Positions 19,636 through 31,102 of a stretch of DNA of 64,000 nt are shown in pieces. Source of the DNA: Oreohelix idahoensis (lineage: Eukaryota > Mollusca > Gastropoda > Stylommatophora > Oreohelicidae); contig JAMPIV010005013.1 in assembly GCA_024509875.1 (NCBI GenBank), positions 1,013,501 to 1,077,500 of the forward strand, written 5' to 3'. The notes beneath the pieces were generated by a model. It had not been told where the DNA came from and made no database searches. It saw only the letters and a program-made list of their open reading frames with translations. Both the position numbers and the translations under genes were made by a program. Position 1 is the first letter of the stretch; each line of letters opens with the position of its first letter.

Positions 19636-20830
19636 GAAAAAAAAAAAAAAAAAAAGTAAAGTAGACCGAGGCGTGAGGATACTAATAATGTGTGCGTAGC
19701 GACGTCGGTGTCTACGAGGAAATGAGCAGAGTGGGACAGCAGCGAGAGGAGTAAGATGTCTTATTAAGACATGGTATACGTCAATCATCGAGGACACCAG
19801 TGATGTTTTCCGGTACGGACAAATGCAAAAATAGACAATGAGTGGAGCGATTGGATCTAGAAAGAGTGAATATGTGCTCTCAGTACAAACATCTGTTGGT
19901 TTATGTGTAGGGGATGGGTAGATGAAGACAATAGCGAGTGTAGACACGTATATAGTCGTGTTCTAGCTTGTGAGGATGTAGATCACAACACAGCCAAATC
20001 GTAGGCAGGCGAGGCGGGGTGTGGAGAGATAACGTAGAGAATAATCTTATCACTATCTCTATGTCACAAAAGATCTAGTAGCGAGATGATCATAGGTCGA
20101 CAGATATAAACACAAAGTGACGGATCTGGAACTATTTCGTGTTTGACAGAGATGATCGGCAGAGGACAAAGAGAGGTGCGCGGTAGATGGAAGACATAGA
20201 TAGACATCAAGACGCATCTGAAACCTGGACACAAGGAATACGCTATGCAGTATAATCGGTGATATTGAGGACAGAGAGCCTTCTCACGCGGAGACCAAAC
20301 AGTGCCAGCGGAGACATCAAACAAGGACACTTGACATCTTAAGCGCAAGATCACCCTGCCAGCACGAAGTAGACCATCAACACGCACATGTACATAAAAT
20401 TCGCGCGGCTCATTCACAAGTGCCAGGGGAGACGAGTAAACAGCCATATGAAGTGCTTATATGAACCAAATCAAGTAGCTCTAGGAGGAGACCCTGGGAT
20501 GAGAGTATGATGGACTCAAGAAGCCGAGGACAATAACATCTTCTGGTAAACACTAAGAATCTGCTCTAGCAGTATATGCTATTATTGGACACAGCAGGGA
20601 GCATTATAGTATAATCTTGGGATGACTCGGATGGCGTCATGCTGTGACACCGACCATGACACAGTTAACTTAGTTAACACAGTGCGATATACAAGTGCAA
20701 GGTCGGATATAGACACACACATTTCACTTATGGCACGAGATCTATAGACTGAATCGTTGCCATAGCGGCGTGGTATGCGAAAGATTTATACGTATTTACA
20801 CAAGACTACGTATAAAACTCATATGCCTAG
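15060..20830. other. Probable low-accuracy assembly segment, no gene
   Basis: From about 15060 the LTR copy gains frequent 1-3 base insertions and stretched C runs relative to its twin at 8500-8935. Further in come G runs (17153-17188, 17932-17952, 18200-18228), a nearly pure A/T block (18790-19200) and long A runs (19360-19655). Toward the right end, near 20295, 20350 and 20425, there are broken versions of the GTGCCAGCGGAACAAAAG core of the array that begins cleanly at 20831. The pattern fits an unpolished single-read stretch joining two better-supported ends. Reading frames here, such as the F-rich frames on the minus strand at 19233-19947, are artefacts of homopolymers. Confidence 0.7.
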
Positions 20831-22317
20831 AACGAAGTTGCCAGCGGAACAAAAGATGACAAGAACCAAACAAGTGCCAGCGGAACAAAAGATAACAAGA
20901 ACCAGAACCAAACAAGTGCCAGCGGAACAAAAGATGACAAGAACCAAACAAGTGCCAGCGGAACAAAAGATGACAAGAACCAAACAAGTGCCAGCGGAAC
21001 AAAAGATGACAAGAACCAAACAAGTGCCAGCGGAACAAAAGATGACAAGAACCAAACAAGTGCCAGCGGAACAAAAGATGACAAGAACCAAACAAGTGCC
21101 AGCGGAACAAAAGAAGTGCCAGCGGAACAAAAGATGACAAGAACCACCAAACAAGTGCCAGCGGAACAAAAGATGACAAGAACCAAACAAGTGCCAGCGG
21201 AACAAAAGATGACAAGAACCAAACAAGTGCCAGCGGAACAAAAGATGACAAGAACCAAACAAGTGCCAGCGGAACAAAAGATGACAAGAACCAAACAAGT
21301 GCCAGCGGAACAAAAGATGACAAGAACCAAACAAACAAGTGACAAAACCAAACAAGCCGGAACAAAAGATGACAAGAACCAAACAAGTGCCAGCGGAACA
21401 AAAGATAACAAGAACCAAACAAGTGCCAGCGGAACAAAAGATAACAAGAACCAAACAAGTGCCAGCGGAACAAAAGATAACAAGAACCAAACAAGTGCCA
21501 GCGGAACAAAAGATGACAAGAACCAAACAAGTGCCAGCGGAACAAAAGATGACAAGAACCAAACAAGTGCCAGCGGAACAAAAGATGACAAGAACCAAAC
21601 AAGTGCCAGCGGAACAAAAGATGACAAGAACCAAACAAGTGCCAGCGGAACAAAAGATGACAAGAACCAGAACCAAACAAGTGCCAGCGGAACAAGTGCC
21701 AGCGGAACAAAAGATGACAAGAACCAAACAAGTGCCAGCGGAACAAAAGATGACAGGAGTGCCAGCGGAACAAAAGAAAAGATGACCAGAACCAAACAAG
21801 TGCCAGCGGAACAAAAGATGACAAGAACCAAACAAGTGCCAGCGGAACAAAAGAGTGCCAGCGGAACAAAAGATGACAACAACCAAACAAGTGCCAGCGG
21901 AACAAAAGATGACAAGAACCAAACAAGTGCCAGCGGAACAAAAGATAACAAGAGATGACAAGAACCAAACAAGTGCCAGCGGAACAAAAGATGACAAGAA
22001 CCAAACAAGTGCCAGCGGAACAAAAGATGACAAGAACCAAACAAGTGCCAGCGGAACAAAAGATGACAAGAACCAAACAAGTGCCAGCGGAACAAAAGAT
22101 GACAAGAACCAAACAAGTGCCAGCGGAACAAAAGATGACAAGAACCAAACAAGTGCCAGCGGAACAAAAGATGACAAGAACCAAACAAGTGCCAGCGGAA
22201 CAAAAGATGACAAGAACCAAACAAGTGCCAGCGGAACAAAAGATGACAAGAACCAAACAAGTGCCAGCGGAACAAAAGATGACAAGAACCAAACAAGTGC
22301 CAGCGGAACAAAAGATG
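20831..22317. repeat. 36-bp minisatellite, about 40 copies, derived from LINE family D coding sequence
   Basis: Tandem unit of 36 bp, read on the plus strand as MTRTKQVPAEQK per unit. The array contains partial units (for example 21108, 21335, 21690, 21755, 21850 and 21950), and some copies have AATAACAAG for AATGACAAG variants. The right end runs without a break into LINE D coding sequence (MRRRRWRWIGKT at 22315). The unexpanded remnant at 4002 has MTRTREVPVEQEV at the equivalent position. Because 36 is a multiple of three, several frames on both strands stay open for hundreds of codons. These are not genes. Confidence 0.95.
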
Positions 22318-22560
22318 AGAAGAAGACGCTGGAGATGGATAGGGAAAACCTGTGGATAGCATTATAAGGCAGTCCTTGTTCTGGACCCTCCAGGGTAAGA
22401 GGGGCAGGGGTAGACCAGGAAACACACGGAAAATATAATTTTAAAGACGAGTTAAAATGGTGAGAAAGACGTGGACAGGGCTTGAACTGGTGGCACGTGA
22501 CAGGAGAACTTGGCAAGAGTTTGATGACGGTCTGAGCTTCTTGGAGAGCTAAAGGGTATT
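22318..22560 (+). pseudogene. LINE family D RT C-terminal tail after the 36-bp array
   Basis: Continues the array with the thumb-region motif MRRRRWRWIGKT, then ARQSLF-like and GKRGRGRP stretches, and ends near 22550 with TWQEFDDGLSFLES and a stop. Frameshifts lie at about 22345 and 22430. It is homologous to 25303-25615 over its whole length. Nothing upstream of the array resembles the LINE palm region, so the copy is 5'-truncated or its front lies in the poor sequence. Confidence 0.8.
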
Positions 22561-24069
22561 GACTGATTGGTTGATTGAACGAGTATGGGATCTCTATGGT
22601 AATGCCAGGACGCCCGCGCAGAACAGATCCTGTGCTCTTGTAGTGGTGGTGTCTGTAGTCATTTATTTTACATTACGAAGTTGCCAGCTCCATATCCAAA
22701 CAATTCACGTTAGTTGCCTTTTACGATTTACCTGATGGAAGAGTGGCCATGTTCTTTCTTTGTCTCTTCAAAGAAAGCTGAAAACTACGCCAAGGAAATC
22801 AAAACTCAGGCATGAAAACTAAGTAAAATGTTTAAAGCTACATTTTAAAAAATGACATAACTTATGCATAAGAATAGAGTGCGGTAGAGACAAGCAGACA
22901 AGAGCAATGTAATAAAAACTGATTTAATTTTAGAGAGCAACTTTGCGAACAATGACAAGAACATTACAGACAATGATAAGAACATTACAGACAATAACAA
23001 GAACATTACAGACAATGACAAGTTCAATATTGAAGAGAACGCAATACAATAACTAGATAATGTAAGCCCTACTGTAAAAAACAAATTTAAAAAACAAATC
23101 AAAATTCCTATATTGGAAATTTGAACATAAAAACAGACAGCCAATAATGTGTGCCAGTGCGCACACTAAGTCGGTGCCATGGCTGATGTAATTATTACGT
23201 TATACTGTGTCGGACGGCAATTAAAAGATTCCCTAGTACCAATTAGGTAACTAGTTATGATCCACCGACCATAGTATGTATGTCTTCTTTAAACTGAGAG
23301 AGGACAAACTACTTATTTATTTATTTTGAAAGTACAGAATAGATCAGCTCCTCCGTAAGTAAGTAGATGCATGCTATCATACATCTAATAAATACGGTTC
23401 AAGAACTGCAAAGATGGAATAATAAATTGTATACGCTGTTTATGTTTTTAAGGTACGAAGCTTATTTAAGAATGTAGTTCGTTTCATTCACACAATGGGC
23501 ATTTATTTACGTATGAAATGATACATATATGGCTAAATGGACGTTAATAAATATTGCTTTTACAAATTTTAACATGCAGTAAAGTAAGTTATGTGAAAAT
23601 AATAAAGAGGGTTCCTGGAAGACTGATAAGAAAGTAATGAAACAAAATAAAGATGAAAAATGGTACAGTATTGAAGTCAGCTTTAGAAATGACCAATACA
23701 ATAGAAACATAAGACGTTTCGGGATAAGCCAACGTCAACAACAGTCACCAACAGGAATCATAAATAAGATACGACATGTAAACGCGAAGAAAATAGTCAC
23801 AATAACACAGGAAATAACGTCAAAAAAGCTGAAACAAAAGTAGGGCCTAATGAGAACATTGTCACCTCTAATGTCCTAATAGCACTAGCAAAACTGCTGA
23901 ACACAAGCAGAAACGGGAAGTGAACCAGAGGATAACAATAAATAAAATATGAAATCGGAAGCGATCTGAAACGGAACAAAATTAATTTTCTTTTAAATAA
24001 TGAAAGGAACACTGACGAAGTGAAAAATAGGAAGAAAGTTCTCGATAAAGCAAATATAGGAAAAATAAA
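22561..24069. other. No gene recognised; short 21-bp repeat at 22948-23028
   Basis: AT-rich DNA. About four copies of a 21-bp unit, GACAATGACAAGAACATTACA, lie at 22948-23028. The rest carries short frames without recognisable motifs. The 3' part near 24030-24069 may already be decayed LINE D, given the match that follows. Confidence 0.5.
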
Positions 24070-24275
24070 AAAGTTAGAATTTAAAAAAAGGCTAGAAGAA
24101 CATTCATTGCATTGGAAAATATATGGAGATCAAAAGTAATCAGGCTCAAAATAAGAATTTTCAATTCAAATGTCAAGTCAGTCCGATTGTATGGATCTGA
24201 AACATGGAGAACAAAAACAACAAACAAAAGCTACTGACGTTCATAAATGGGTGCTTGCGTAGAATAGAAGGAATG
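24070..24275 (+). pseudogene. LINE family D RT thumb region before the 26-bp array
   Basis: Encodes, across small disruptions, IWRSKVIRLKIRIFNSNVKS, then LYGSETWRTKTTNKK and FINGCLRRIEGMNCYDKITN. These are characteristic C-terminal LINE reverse transcriptase motifs. The last residues are exactly the segment that is tandemly repeated from 24276 on. It is the front half of one LINE copy whose back half is at 25303-25615. Confidence 0.85.
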
Positions 24276-25302
24276 AATTGTTATGACAAGATCACTAATG
24301 TAGAACTGATGCACTAATGTAGAACTGACGACAAGATCACTAATGTAGAACTGATGACAAGATCACTAATGTAGAGCTGATGACAAGATCACTAATGTAG
24401 AACTGATGCACTAATGTAGAACTGATGACAAGATCACTAATGTAGAACTGATGACAAGATCACTAATGTAGACCTGATGACAAGATCACTAATGTAGAAC
24501 TGATGACAAGATCACTAATGTAGAACTGATGCACTAATGTAGAACTGATGACAAGATCACTAATGTAGAACTGATGCCAAGATCACTAATGTAGAGCTGA
24601 TGACAAGATCACTAATGTAGAACTGATGACAAGATCACTAATGTAGACCTGATGACAAGATCACTAATGTAGAACTGATGACAAGATCACTAATGTAGAA
24701 CTGATGCACTAATGTAGAACTGATGACAAGATCACTAATGTAGAACTGATGCCAAGATCACTAATGTAGAGCTGATGACAAGATCACTAATGTAGAACTG
24801 ATGACAAGATCACTAATGTAGAGCTGATGACAAGATCACTAATGTAGAGCTGATGACAAGATCACTAATGTAGAGCTGATGACAAGATCACTAATGTAGA
24901 GCTGATGACAAGATCACTAATGTAGAACTGATGACAATATCACTAATGTAGAGCTGATGACAAGATCACTAATGTAGAGCTGATGACAAGATCACTAATG
25001 TAGAACTGATGACAAGATCACTAATGTAGAGCTGATGACAAGATCACTAATGTAGAGCTGATGACAAGATCACTAATGTAGAGCTGATGACAAGATCACT
25101 AATGTAGAACTGATGACAAGATCACTAATGTAGAGCTGATGACAAGATCACTAATGTAGAGCTGGTGACAAGATCACTAATGTAGAGCTGATGACAAGAT
25201 CACTAATGTAGAGCTGATGACAAGATCACTAATGTAGAGCTGATGACAAGATCACTAATGTAGAACTGATGACAAGATCACTAATGTAGAGCTGATGACA
25301 AG
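24276..25302. repeat. 26-bp minisatellite, about 39 copies, inside LINE family D coding sequence
   Basis: Unit GATCACTAATGTAGARCTGA plus TGACAA, equal to the LINE codons for DKITNVELMT. Variants include short units with GCACTAATGTAG, units with GCCAAG, and GACCTG for GAGCTG. The variants recur in the same order (for example around 24528 and 24706, about 178 bp apart), which shows higher-order block duplication. The 26-bp period shifts the frame each unit, so it cannot be translated through. LINE sequence flanks it on both sides. Confidence 0.95.
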
Positions 25303-25615
25303 GACCAGACAAGCAACAGTGAGACAAGAGATGAGAAGAAGACGCTGTAGATGGATAGGGCACACATTGAGAAAACCTGTTGATAGCGTTACAAGGCAGT
25401 CCTTGTTCAGGAACCCCCAAGGTAAGAGAGGTAGAGGAAGACCAAATAAGACATGGAGAAGAGAACTGGCGACAGGAATGAAGGGGACAAAGAAGTCATG
25501 GAAAGAGTTTGAGCTGGTGTCACATGACAGGAAGACTGAGCTGGTGTCACATGACAGGAAGACTTGGCATACGTTTGTTGTAGGCCTATGCTCATTTAGG
25601 AGTTGAAAGATCCAG
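25303..25615 (+). pseudogene. LINE family D RT C-terminal tail after the 26-bp array
   Basis: The open frame at 25295-25606 reads MTRTRQATVRQEMRRRRCRWIG, then HTLRKPVDS, GKRGRGRPNKTWRREL and FVVGLCSFRS, the usual LINE ORF2 tail. A 30-bp in-frame direct repeat near 25512-25567 duplicates ELVSHDRKT. The frame then ends naturally, with no long poly-A. Together with 24070-24275 it forms one LINE remnant interrupted only by the minisatellite. Confidence 0.85.
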
Positions 25616-26124
25616 AATAAACAGCTACCTAAGGACATAAATTAAATGAAGTGGTTGTGGACATTCAGTTACCAGGAAAAAGACAACATAGTTTTTTTTT
25701 TTTTAATTAAATCAAGAAAGTCCCAAAAGAAAAGCGAGTCGTATCATAAGTATAATACGAGCTATATTTAAAGTAGCGATTTTTTGATTACTGTAAATAT
25801 TAGAATAATCATTGCATAATAATATTTAAAAAAATAATGTGTAACAATTGTATTTTTATTTGATAATTGTAAATGTTTTTCCCTCATGTGTTGCTTCAGG
25901 TATGATGAATTAAACATGTTGAGAATCCATTATGCAGCATTATGTTTGAGAAGGTAAAACGTTGAGTCAGGGCCATTCTTTAAAGTTTCGGCTAATGCGC
26001 CGCTAATTTATTCGATTAATCTACAAATGGATTGTGTCTGGTATATTATTCATTGGCATCGACTAGGTGAACCATATGTCTTATATTTTACCCCTTTATG
26101 CAAGAACATACGTAGTGAAATAGA
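25616..26124. other. No gene recognised
   Basis: AT-rich sequence with a T run at 25690-25704. No reading frame, repeat or element end was recognised. Confidence 0.4.
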
Positions 26125-26262
26125 GGTACGAGAAAATATTGGTGTTGGAAAAGACATGCACTGAGAAAAATCGGCTGATAGCATTCAAAGGCAGTAAATC
26201 TTCTGGAAACTCAAAGGTTAAAGAAATATAGAGGGGACCTAAAAACAGGGAATGATGGTGAC
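26125..26262 (+). pseudogene. Heavily decayed LINE family D fragment
   Basis: Nucleotide-level similarity to 25330-25440: the order GAGAAAATATTGGTGTTGGA, ACATGCACTGAGAAAA, TGATAGCATTCAAAGGCAGT, and AAAGAAATATAGAGGGG mirrors the LINE D stretch encoding RRRRCRWIGHTLRKPVDS to GRGRP. Several substitutions and stops show it is much older than the array-bearing copies. Confidence 0.65.
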
Positions 26263-26724
26263 GTACACGAAATCCACCCTATCCAAGTGGACGTGTTTGA
26301 GTGACGGTGCAATATTTTACTGATCAACCATGGAAAGATCAAAGCAATACGCTCGCTTGCTCTACGATAGTTAATTAATTAGGTTGTTTAAAAGATTCTA
26401 AACTTCAGGTAATTGTATCAAACACAACATCATGCATTACACCATTAACCAAAACATTTTCTCTGGTATTTTTGTATGTTACACTAAGCTCTCACTTTTT
26501 GTTGTCCCTGACAAAGAGATTGTGGACGTAAAGTAGGCATTCTCTTTATTCTTTGTCGTAATATAGGCACAGTACCTATTTACCGCGCTGTTTATCATTA
26601 TTCCATTGCAGGCTTCCTCATTTCTTATATCTTTCCCCTGGCATCAAAGGTCTCATTCACTACTAAGTTCTATTGGAACGGTACAGGCAACACAGTAAGC
26701 ACACTCAAGACAACCAAAAAAACA
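26263..26724. other. No gene recognised
   Basis: Sequence between a LINE D fragment and the 44-bp array. No motif, RNA gene or mobile-element terminus could be supported. Confidence 0.4.
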
Positions 26725-27495
26725 CTTATCTCACAATAATTTACAAGAAACACAAAAAGGAGGCATCACTTATACCACAACAATTTACAAGAAACACAAA
26801 GAGGAGGCATCACTTATCTCACAACAATTTACAAGAAACACAAAAAGGAGGCATACTTATCTCACAACAATTTACAAGAAACACAAAGAGGAGGCATCAC
26901 TTATCTCACAACAATTTACAAGAAACACAAAAAAGAGGCATCACTTATCTCACAACAATTTACAAGAAACACAAAAAAGAGGCATCACTTATCTCACAAC
27001 AATTTACAAGAAACACAAAGAGGAGGCATCCCTTATCTCACAACTATTTACAAGAAACACAAAGAGGAGGCATCCCTTATCTCACAACTATTTACAAGAA
27101 ACACAAAGAGGAGGCATCCCTTATCTCACAACTATTTGACAAGAAACACACAGAGGAGGCATCCTTTATCTCACAACTATTTACAAGAAACACAAAGAGG
27201 AGGCATCACTTATCTCACAACTATTTGACAAGAAACACAAAGAGGAGGCATCCCTTATCTCACAACAATTTATAAGAAACACAACAGTTTTTAAGAAACA
27301 AAGAGTGGACATCATTTATGCCACAACAATTTATAAGACACACAAAGAGTGGGCATGTTTTATGCCACAACAATTTATAAAAAACACAAAGAGTGGGCAT
27401 CATTTATATCACAATGTATAGAACCACATAGACTGGGCGCCATTTATGCCACAACAATTTATAAGAAACACAAAGAGTGAGCATCATTTATAGCC
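26725..27495. repeat. 44-bp minisatellite grading into the 40-bp array
   Basis: Unit of 44 bp containing TTTACAAGAAACACAAAGAG, then GAGGCATCACTTATCTCACA. About 13 regular copies run to 27290. A transitional zone (27290-27495) follows, with TTTATAAGAAACACAAAGAG and GTGGGCATCATTTAT variants plus one 40-bp-type unit at about 27417. Because 44 bp is not a multiple of three, the 200-codon open frame at 26673-27275 cycles through all three frames of the unit. It has no coding meaning. Confidence 0.93.
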
Positions 27496-28279
27496 CAATG
27501 TATAGAACCACAATGAGTGGGCATCATTTATATCACAATGTACAGAACCACAATGAGTGGGCATCATTTATATCACAATGTACAGAACCACAATGAGTGA
27601 GCATCATTTGTATCACAATGTACAGAACCACAATGAGTGGGCATCATTTATATCACAATGTACAGAACCACAATGAGTGGGCATCATTTATATCACAATG
27701 TATAGAACCACAATGAGTGGGCATCATTTATATCACAATGTATAGAACCACAATGAGTTGGCATCATTTATATCACAATGTACAGAACCACAATGAGTGG
27801 GCATCATTTATATCACAATGTATAGAACCACAATGAGTGGGCATCATTTATATCACAATGTATAGAACCACAATGAGTTGGCATCATTTATATCACAATG
27901 TACAGAACTACAATGAGTTGGCATCATTTATATCACAATGTACAGAACCACAATGAGTGGGCATCATTTATATCACAATGTATAGAACCACAATGAGTGA
28001 ACATCATTAATATCACAATGTATAGAACCACAATGAGTGGGCATCATTCATTTCACAATGCACAGAACCACAATGAGTGGGCATCATTTATATCACAATG
28101 TACAGAACCACACAGAGTGGGCATCATTTATATCACAATGTATAGAACTACAATGAGTTGGCATCATTTATATCACAATGTACAGAACCACAATGAGTGG
28201 GCATCATTTATATCACAATGTATAGAACCACAATGAGTGAACATCATTAATATCACAATGTATAGAACCACAATGAGTT
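27496..28279. repeat. 40-bp minisatellite, about 19 copies
   Basis: Unit of 40 bp: GGGCATCATTTATATCACAA plus TGTACAGAACCACAATGAGT. It clearly descends from the neighbouring 44-bp unit (shared GCATCAttTAT, CACAA and AGAACCACAA parts). A variant with GTGAACATCATTAA occurs at about 27999 and again at about 28239. The three units before it also match, showing a 240-bp (six-unit) block duplication. One more unit follows the inserted element at 28465-28505. Confidence 0.95.
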
Positions 28280-28464
28280 TGCCAGTCACTTCGATTACGG
28301 AAACAACAGCAAATGGATTGATTTGCCGTTGCCCTAAAGACGCCATTAGGCGTGATGGGAAACAATGGTAAAGAAAACATATCTGCTGTTGCCCTAAGAC
28401 GCCACTAGGCGTAATGGCCACTGACTGCTTTGACGGTCGGTAGCTGAGGACGGAAGAAGAAGAA
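28280..28464 (+). mobile_element. 185-bp non-autonomous element made of LINE family B ends
   Basis: Starts with a stretch (GATTACGGAAACAACAGCAA) matching the 5' leader of LINE B near 29505. It then carries two copies of the LINE B tail (TGCCCTAAGACGCCACTAGG, near 28328 and 28384) and the exact 3' end: GGCCACTGACTGCTTTGACG, GTCGG, then GGAAGAAGAAGAA. It interrupts the 40-bp array. The 20 bases GTATAGAACCACAATGAGTT occur on both sides (28260-28279, 28465-28484), as expected for a target-site duplication. The host array itself could supply the same bases. No coding capacity; it would depend on LINE B enzymes. Confidence 0.75.
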
Positions 28465-28505
28465 GTATAGAACCACAATGAGTTGGCATCATTTGCATCA
28501 ACAAT

Positions 28506-29273
28506 TTACAACACAGACTCCAGCAGACCAATAGATTTCATCATAATACACAGAGGCAGGACCGTCACAAAGAAAATGTCAGAACTGCATCAATTTCATG
28601 GGCATTTCAGTGTGGAACAGCTGGGGCATTTAGATCTGGGACGCCAAACAATCTTGGAATATCCACCTTGTGGCCTGACGGCCTTAAAAGATCTTTTCTT
28701 GGATTCTCTAGTATTTCTCCGCAAGGCGTGAAAATTTAATCAGACCACAAATAGTCCTAGCGTAATCCACGCCCTTGACATGTCTTTGTGCTAACATTCC
28801 AAGCAACTCGGTTGTTCATTTCGCGACAAAACAAATTTGGTTTGTTAAGACTTTCAGAACAATGCTAGTTTTCCCAATAATTTCAGTATGAGAAAGAGGC
28901 TTTAAGAATATGGAACATAATCCCAACCGATTTTTCCTTGTCTATTTTCTCGTCTGCAGCTGGAAAGACAATGTGCGGCGGTTTTAAAAATTATCTGCAA
29001 TATTTCTTTTGTGTCATTAAAATTCATGTTTCTGGGATTTTTAGACCAAGCCTCGCAAAGTCTCAAGTAATGAAGTTTTCGATGGAGATCGTTCGAGAAC
29101 TGAAAAACCTGATGTCTAGACAATGATTTTGAGCTGGGGTTATAAAGCAAGCTAGTGGTTCGCTAGTTCGTACAAGTAGTTTATTCATTATGAATGCGTG
29201 AGTGAAGAAAGATATATAAATATGCGAATTCTGTTTGTGGATGAATGAGACAAGAAGTATTAAAGAGGTAGAT
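28506..29273. other. No gene recognised
   Basis: About 770 bp between the minisatellite and LINE B. Short reading frames only, without recognised domains. Nothing resembling transposon ends. Confidence 0.4.
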
Positions 29274-29285
29274 GCTAGTAAGTGT
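29274..29285. repeat. Target-site duplication of LINE B, left
   Basis: GCTAGTAAGTGT, repeated exactly at 32602-32613. The two copies flank the LINE at 29286-32601 and define its ends. Confidence 0.9.
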
Positions 29286-29533
29286 CTGCCATCAATGGTA
29301 CCTATACCTTGTAGCGGTATGGCAGCTTGCGTACCCTGACAATCCCCAGAGCTATGCCAGTGGGAGTTTTACTCCTGGTAAGTTCAACCAAGCTGGACTG
29401 GTCTGTGTGGGTAGGGGTCAGACAAAAGCTGGTACCCTGGTCCTCCAGGTTGGGGGTTTTAGCATAGGGCTGACACCCCTGTCTATGTAAAAAAAATAAT
29501 GAAGTTACGGAAACAACATCAAATGAACAAACT

Positions 29534-31102
29534 TTGCTGCGGGATGGACATTCGGAGTCTGTGGCTCGTATGACTGTCAGTGGTGAAAGCCGAAAGGAAG
29601 CCACTGACATGAAAACGGATGTCCTGACCGCAAAACAGGACACAAGAATAGGATTTTGGAATGTCAGGACAATGTACGAGACAGGTAAACTAAGACAGGT
29701 CACGGCAGAAATGAGAAACTATAGGTTACAAATCCTGGGGATAAGCGAGAGCAGATGGACAGGGGCAGGAAAAGTTAAAACAGCAACAGGAGAAACAGTA
29801 CTTTACTCTGGAAGAGAGGATGGACAGCACAGTGAAGGCGTAGCCATTATTCTACAGAAAGAGATAGAAAGGACATTACTGGAATGGAAACCCATCAACA
29901 ACAGACTGATACGATTGAGATTGAGAGGGAGATTCACCAACACTACAATAATACAATGCTACGCACCAACGAATGATAGCGATGAGGAGGTCAAGGATGA
30001 ATTATATCAACAACTGCAGAAAGAAATGGAGGACACACCTAGATATGATCTTGTTATAGTAATGGGAGACCTCAATGCGAAAGTTGGTACACACAATACA
30101 TATAATGAAAGAACAATGGGGAAATGCGGCAGCGGAGTAGCAAACGAAAATGGGGATAAGCTAATAAGTTTCTGTAGCATTAACAATCTGGTCATTGGAG
30201 GAACACTTTTCCCACATAAGGAAATTCACAAGTTAACATGGGAATCACCAAATGGTCGGGACAGAAACCAGATAGACCACATCATGGTTAACGGTAGATG
30301 GAGACATGCATTACAAGATGTGAAGGTAAGAAGAGGTGCAGATGTGGGAAGCGATCACCATTTAGTAGTAGCAAAACTGAAAGTGAAACTAAGAAGGGCT
30401 GGACCAACTGTAACTACACAGAAAAGGTTTGACATCAGCAAATTGAAGGACCCCCTTACCAGAAAAGCTTTTGCGGCCGACATTAAGAAACGATATCAAT
30501 TTGCCAAAAGCCAGGAAAAGACATTGACTGATGATATAGACCAGAATTTCAACACCATTTCAACAATATATAAGGAAAGTAGCAAATCATGCTTAGGATT
30601 CCAGGAAAGGAAGAAGCAAGACTGGATAACACCAGAAACACTAAACACCGTAAAGATGAGAAAGGAAATGAAAAGAAAGAAAACAGAAGCGAAGTCCCCC
30701 AGGTTAAAGCAACTATATAGCGAACAGTACAGTCCACTGGACAGGGAAGTTAAACGCCAAACCCGAGCCAACAAAAGGAATTTCCTAGACAATCTTGCAA
30801 AACAGGCAGAAGAGGCAGCACTGAGAAATGAACAAAGCACAGTATACAAAATAACTAAATTCATCAGCGGAAAACAAGGTGCAAACAATATTACATTAGT
30901 AAGAGATAAGCAAGGAAATCTCATCAAGACAGCAGAGGGACAGGAAACAAGATGGGCAGAGCACTTCAGAGAAACTCTGAACAAGGAAATACCAGAGACA
31001 CAATTGAATGTTCCTGAGGCTGAAAACGACCTAGATGTAAATAGTGACATTCCACGAAAAGAAAGAAATCATCACAGCAATCAAAGGGTTAAAGAACGGT
31101 AA
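29534..31102 (+). pseudogene. LINE B ORF part 1: AP-type endonuclease and linker
   Basis: A 522-codon open frame. The endonuclease domain occupies about residues 38-300: GFWNVRTMYETGKL, ISESRWTG (metal-binding E), IQCYAPTND, VMGDLNAKVG and, near residue 275, GSDHHLV, the C-terminal catalytic D-H pair. A lysine-rich linker of about 150 residues leads to the RT. The enzyme nicks the target DNA to prime reverse transcription. The frame is lost near 31060-31075 in an A/G-rich run, where an extra base moves the RT into the next frame. The first Met is plausible but not proven; an upstream in-frame start cannot be excluded. Confidence 0.9.

Noticed and set aside
19233..19947. Phenylalanine-rich minus-strand frames resembling membrane proteins
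   Set aside because: They translate long A runs inside a probable low-accuracy segment.
20796..22516. Open frames of up to 565 codons on the minus strand and 280 on the plus strand
   Set aside because: They are by-products of a 36-bp tandem unit without stops in most frames. The unit derives from a LINE segment, and the frames end with the array.
24276..25302. Possible CRISPR-like array
   Set aside because: Units are contiguous with no unique spacers, and the flanks are LINE coding sequence in a eukaryotic context.
26673..27275. 200-codon frame with repetitive peptide
   Set aside because: A 44-bp unit read through all three frames. No stop occurs by chance in the unit, and no family resembles it.
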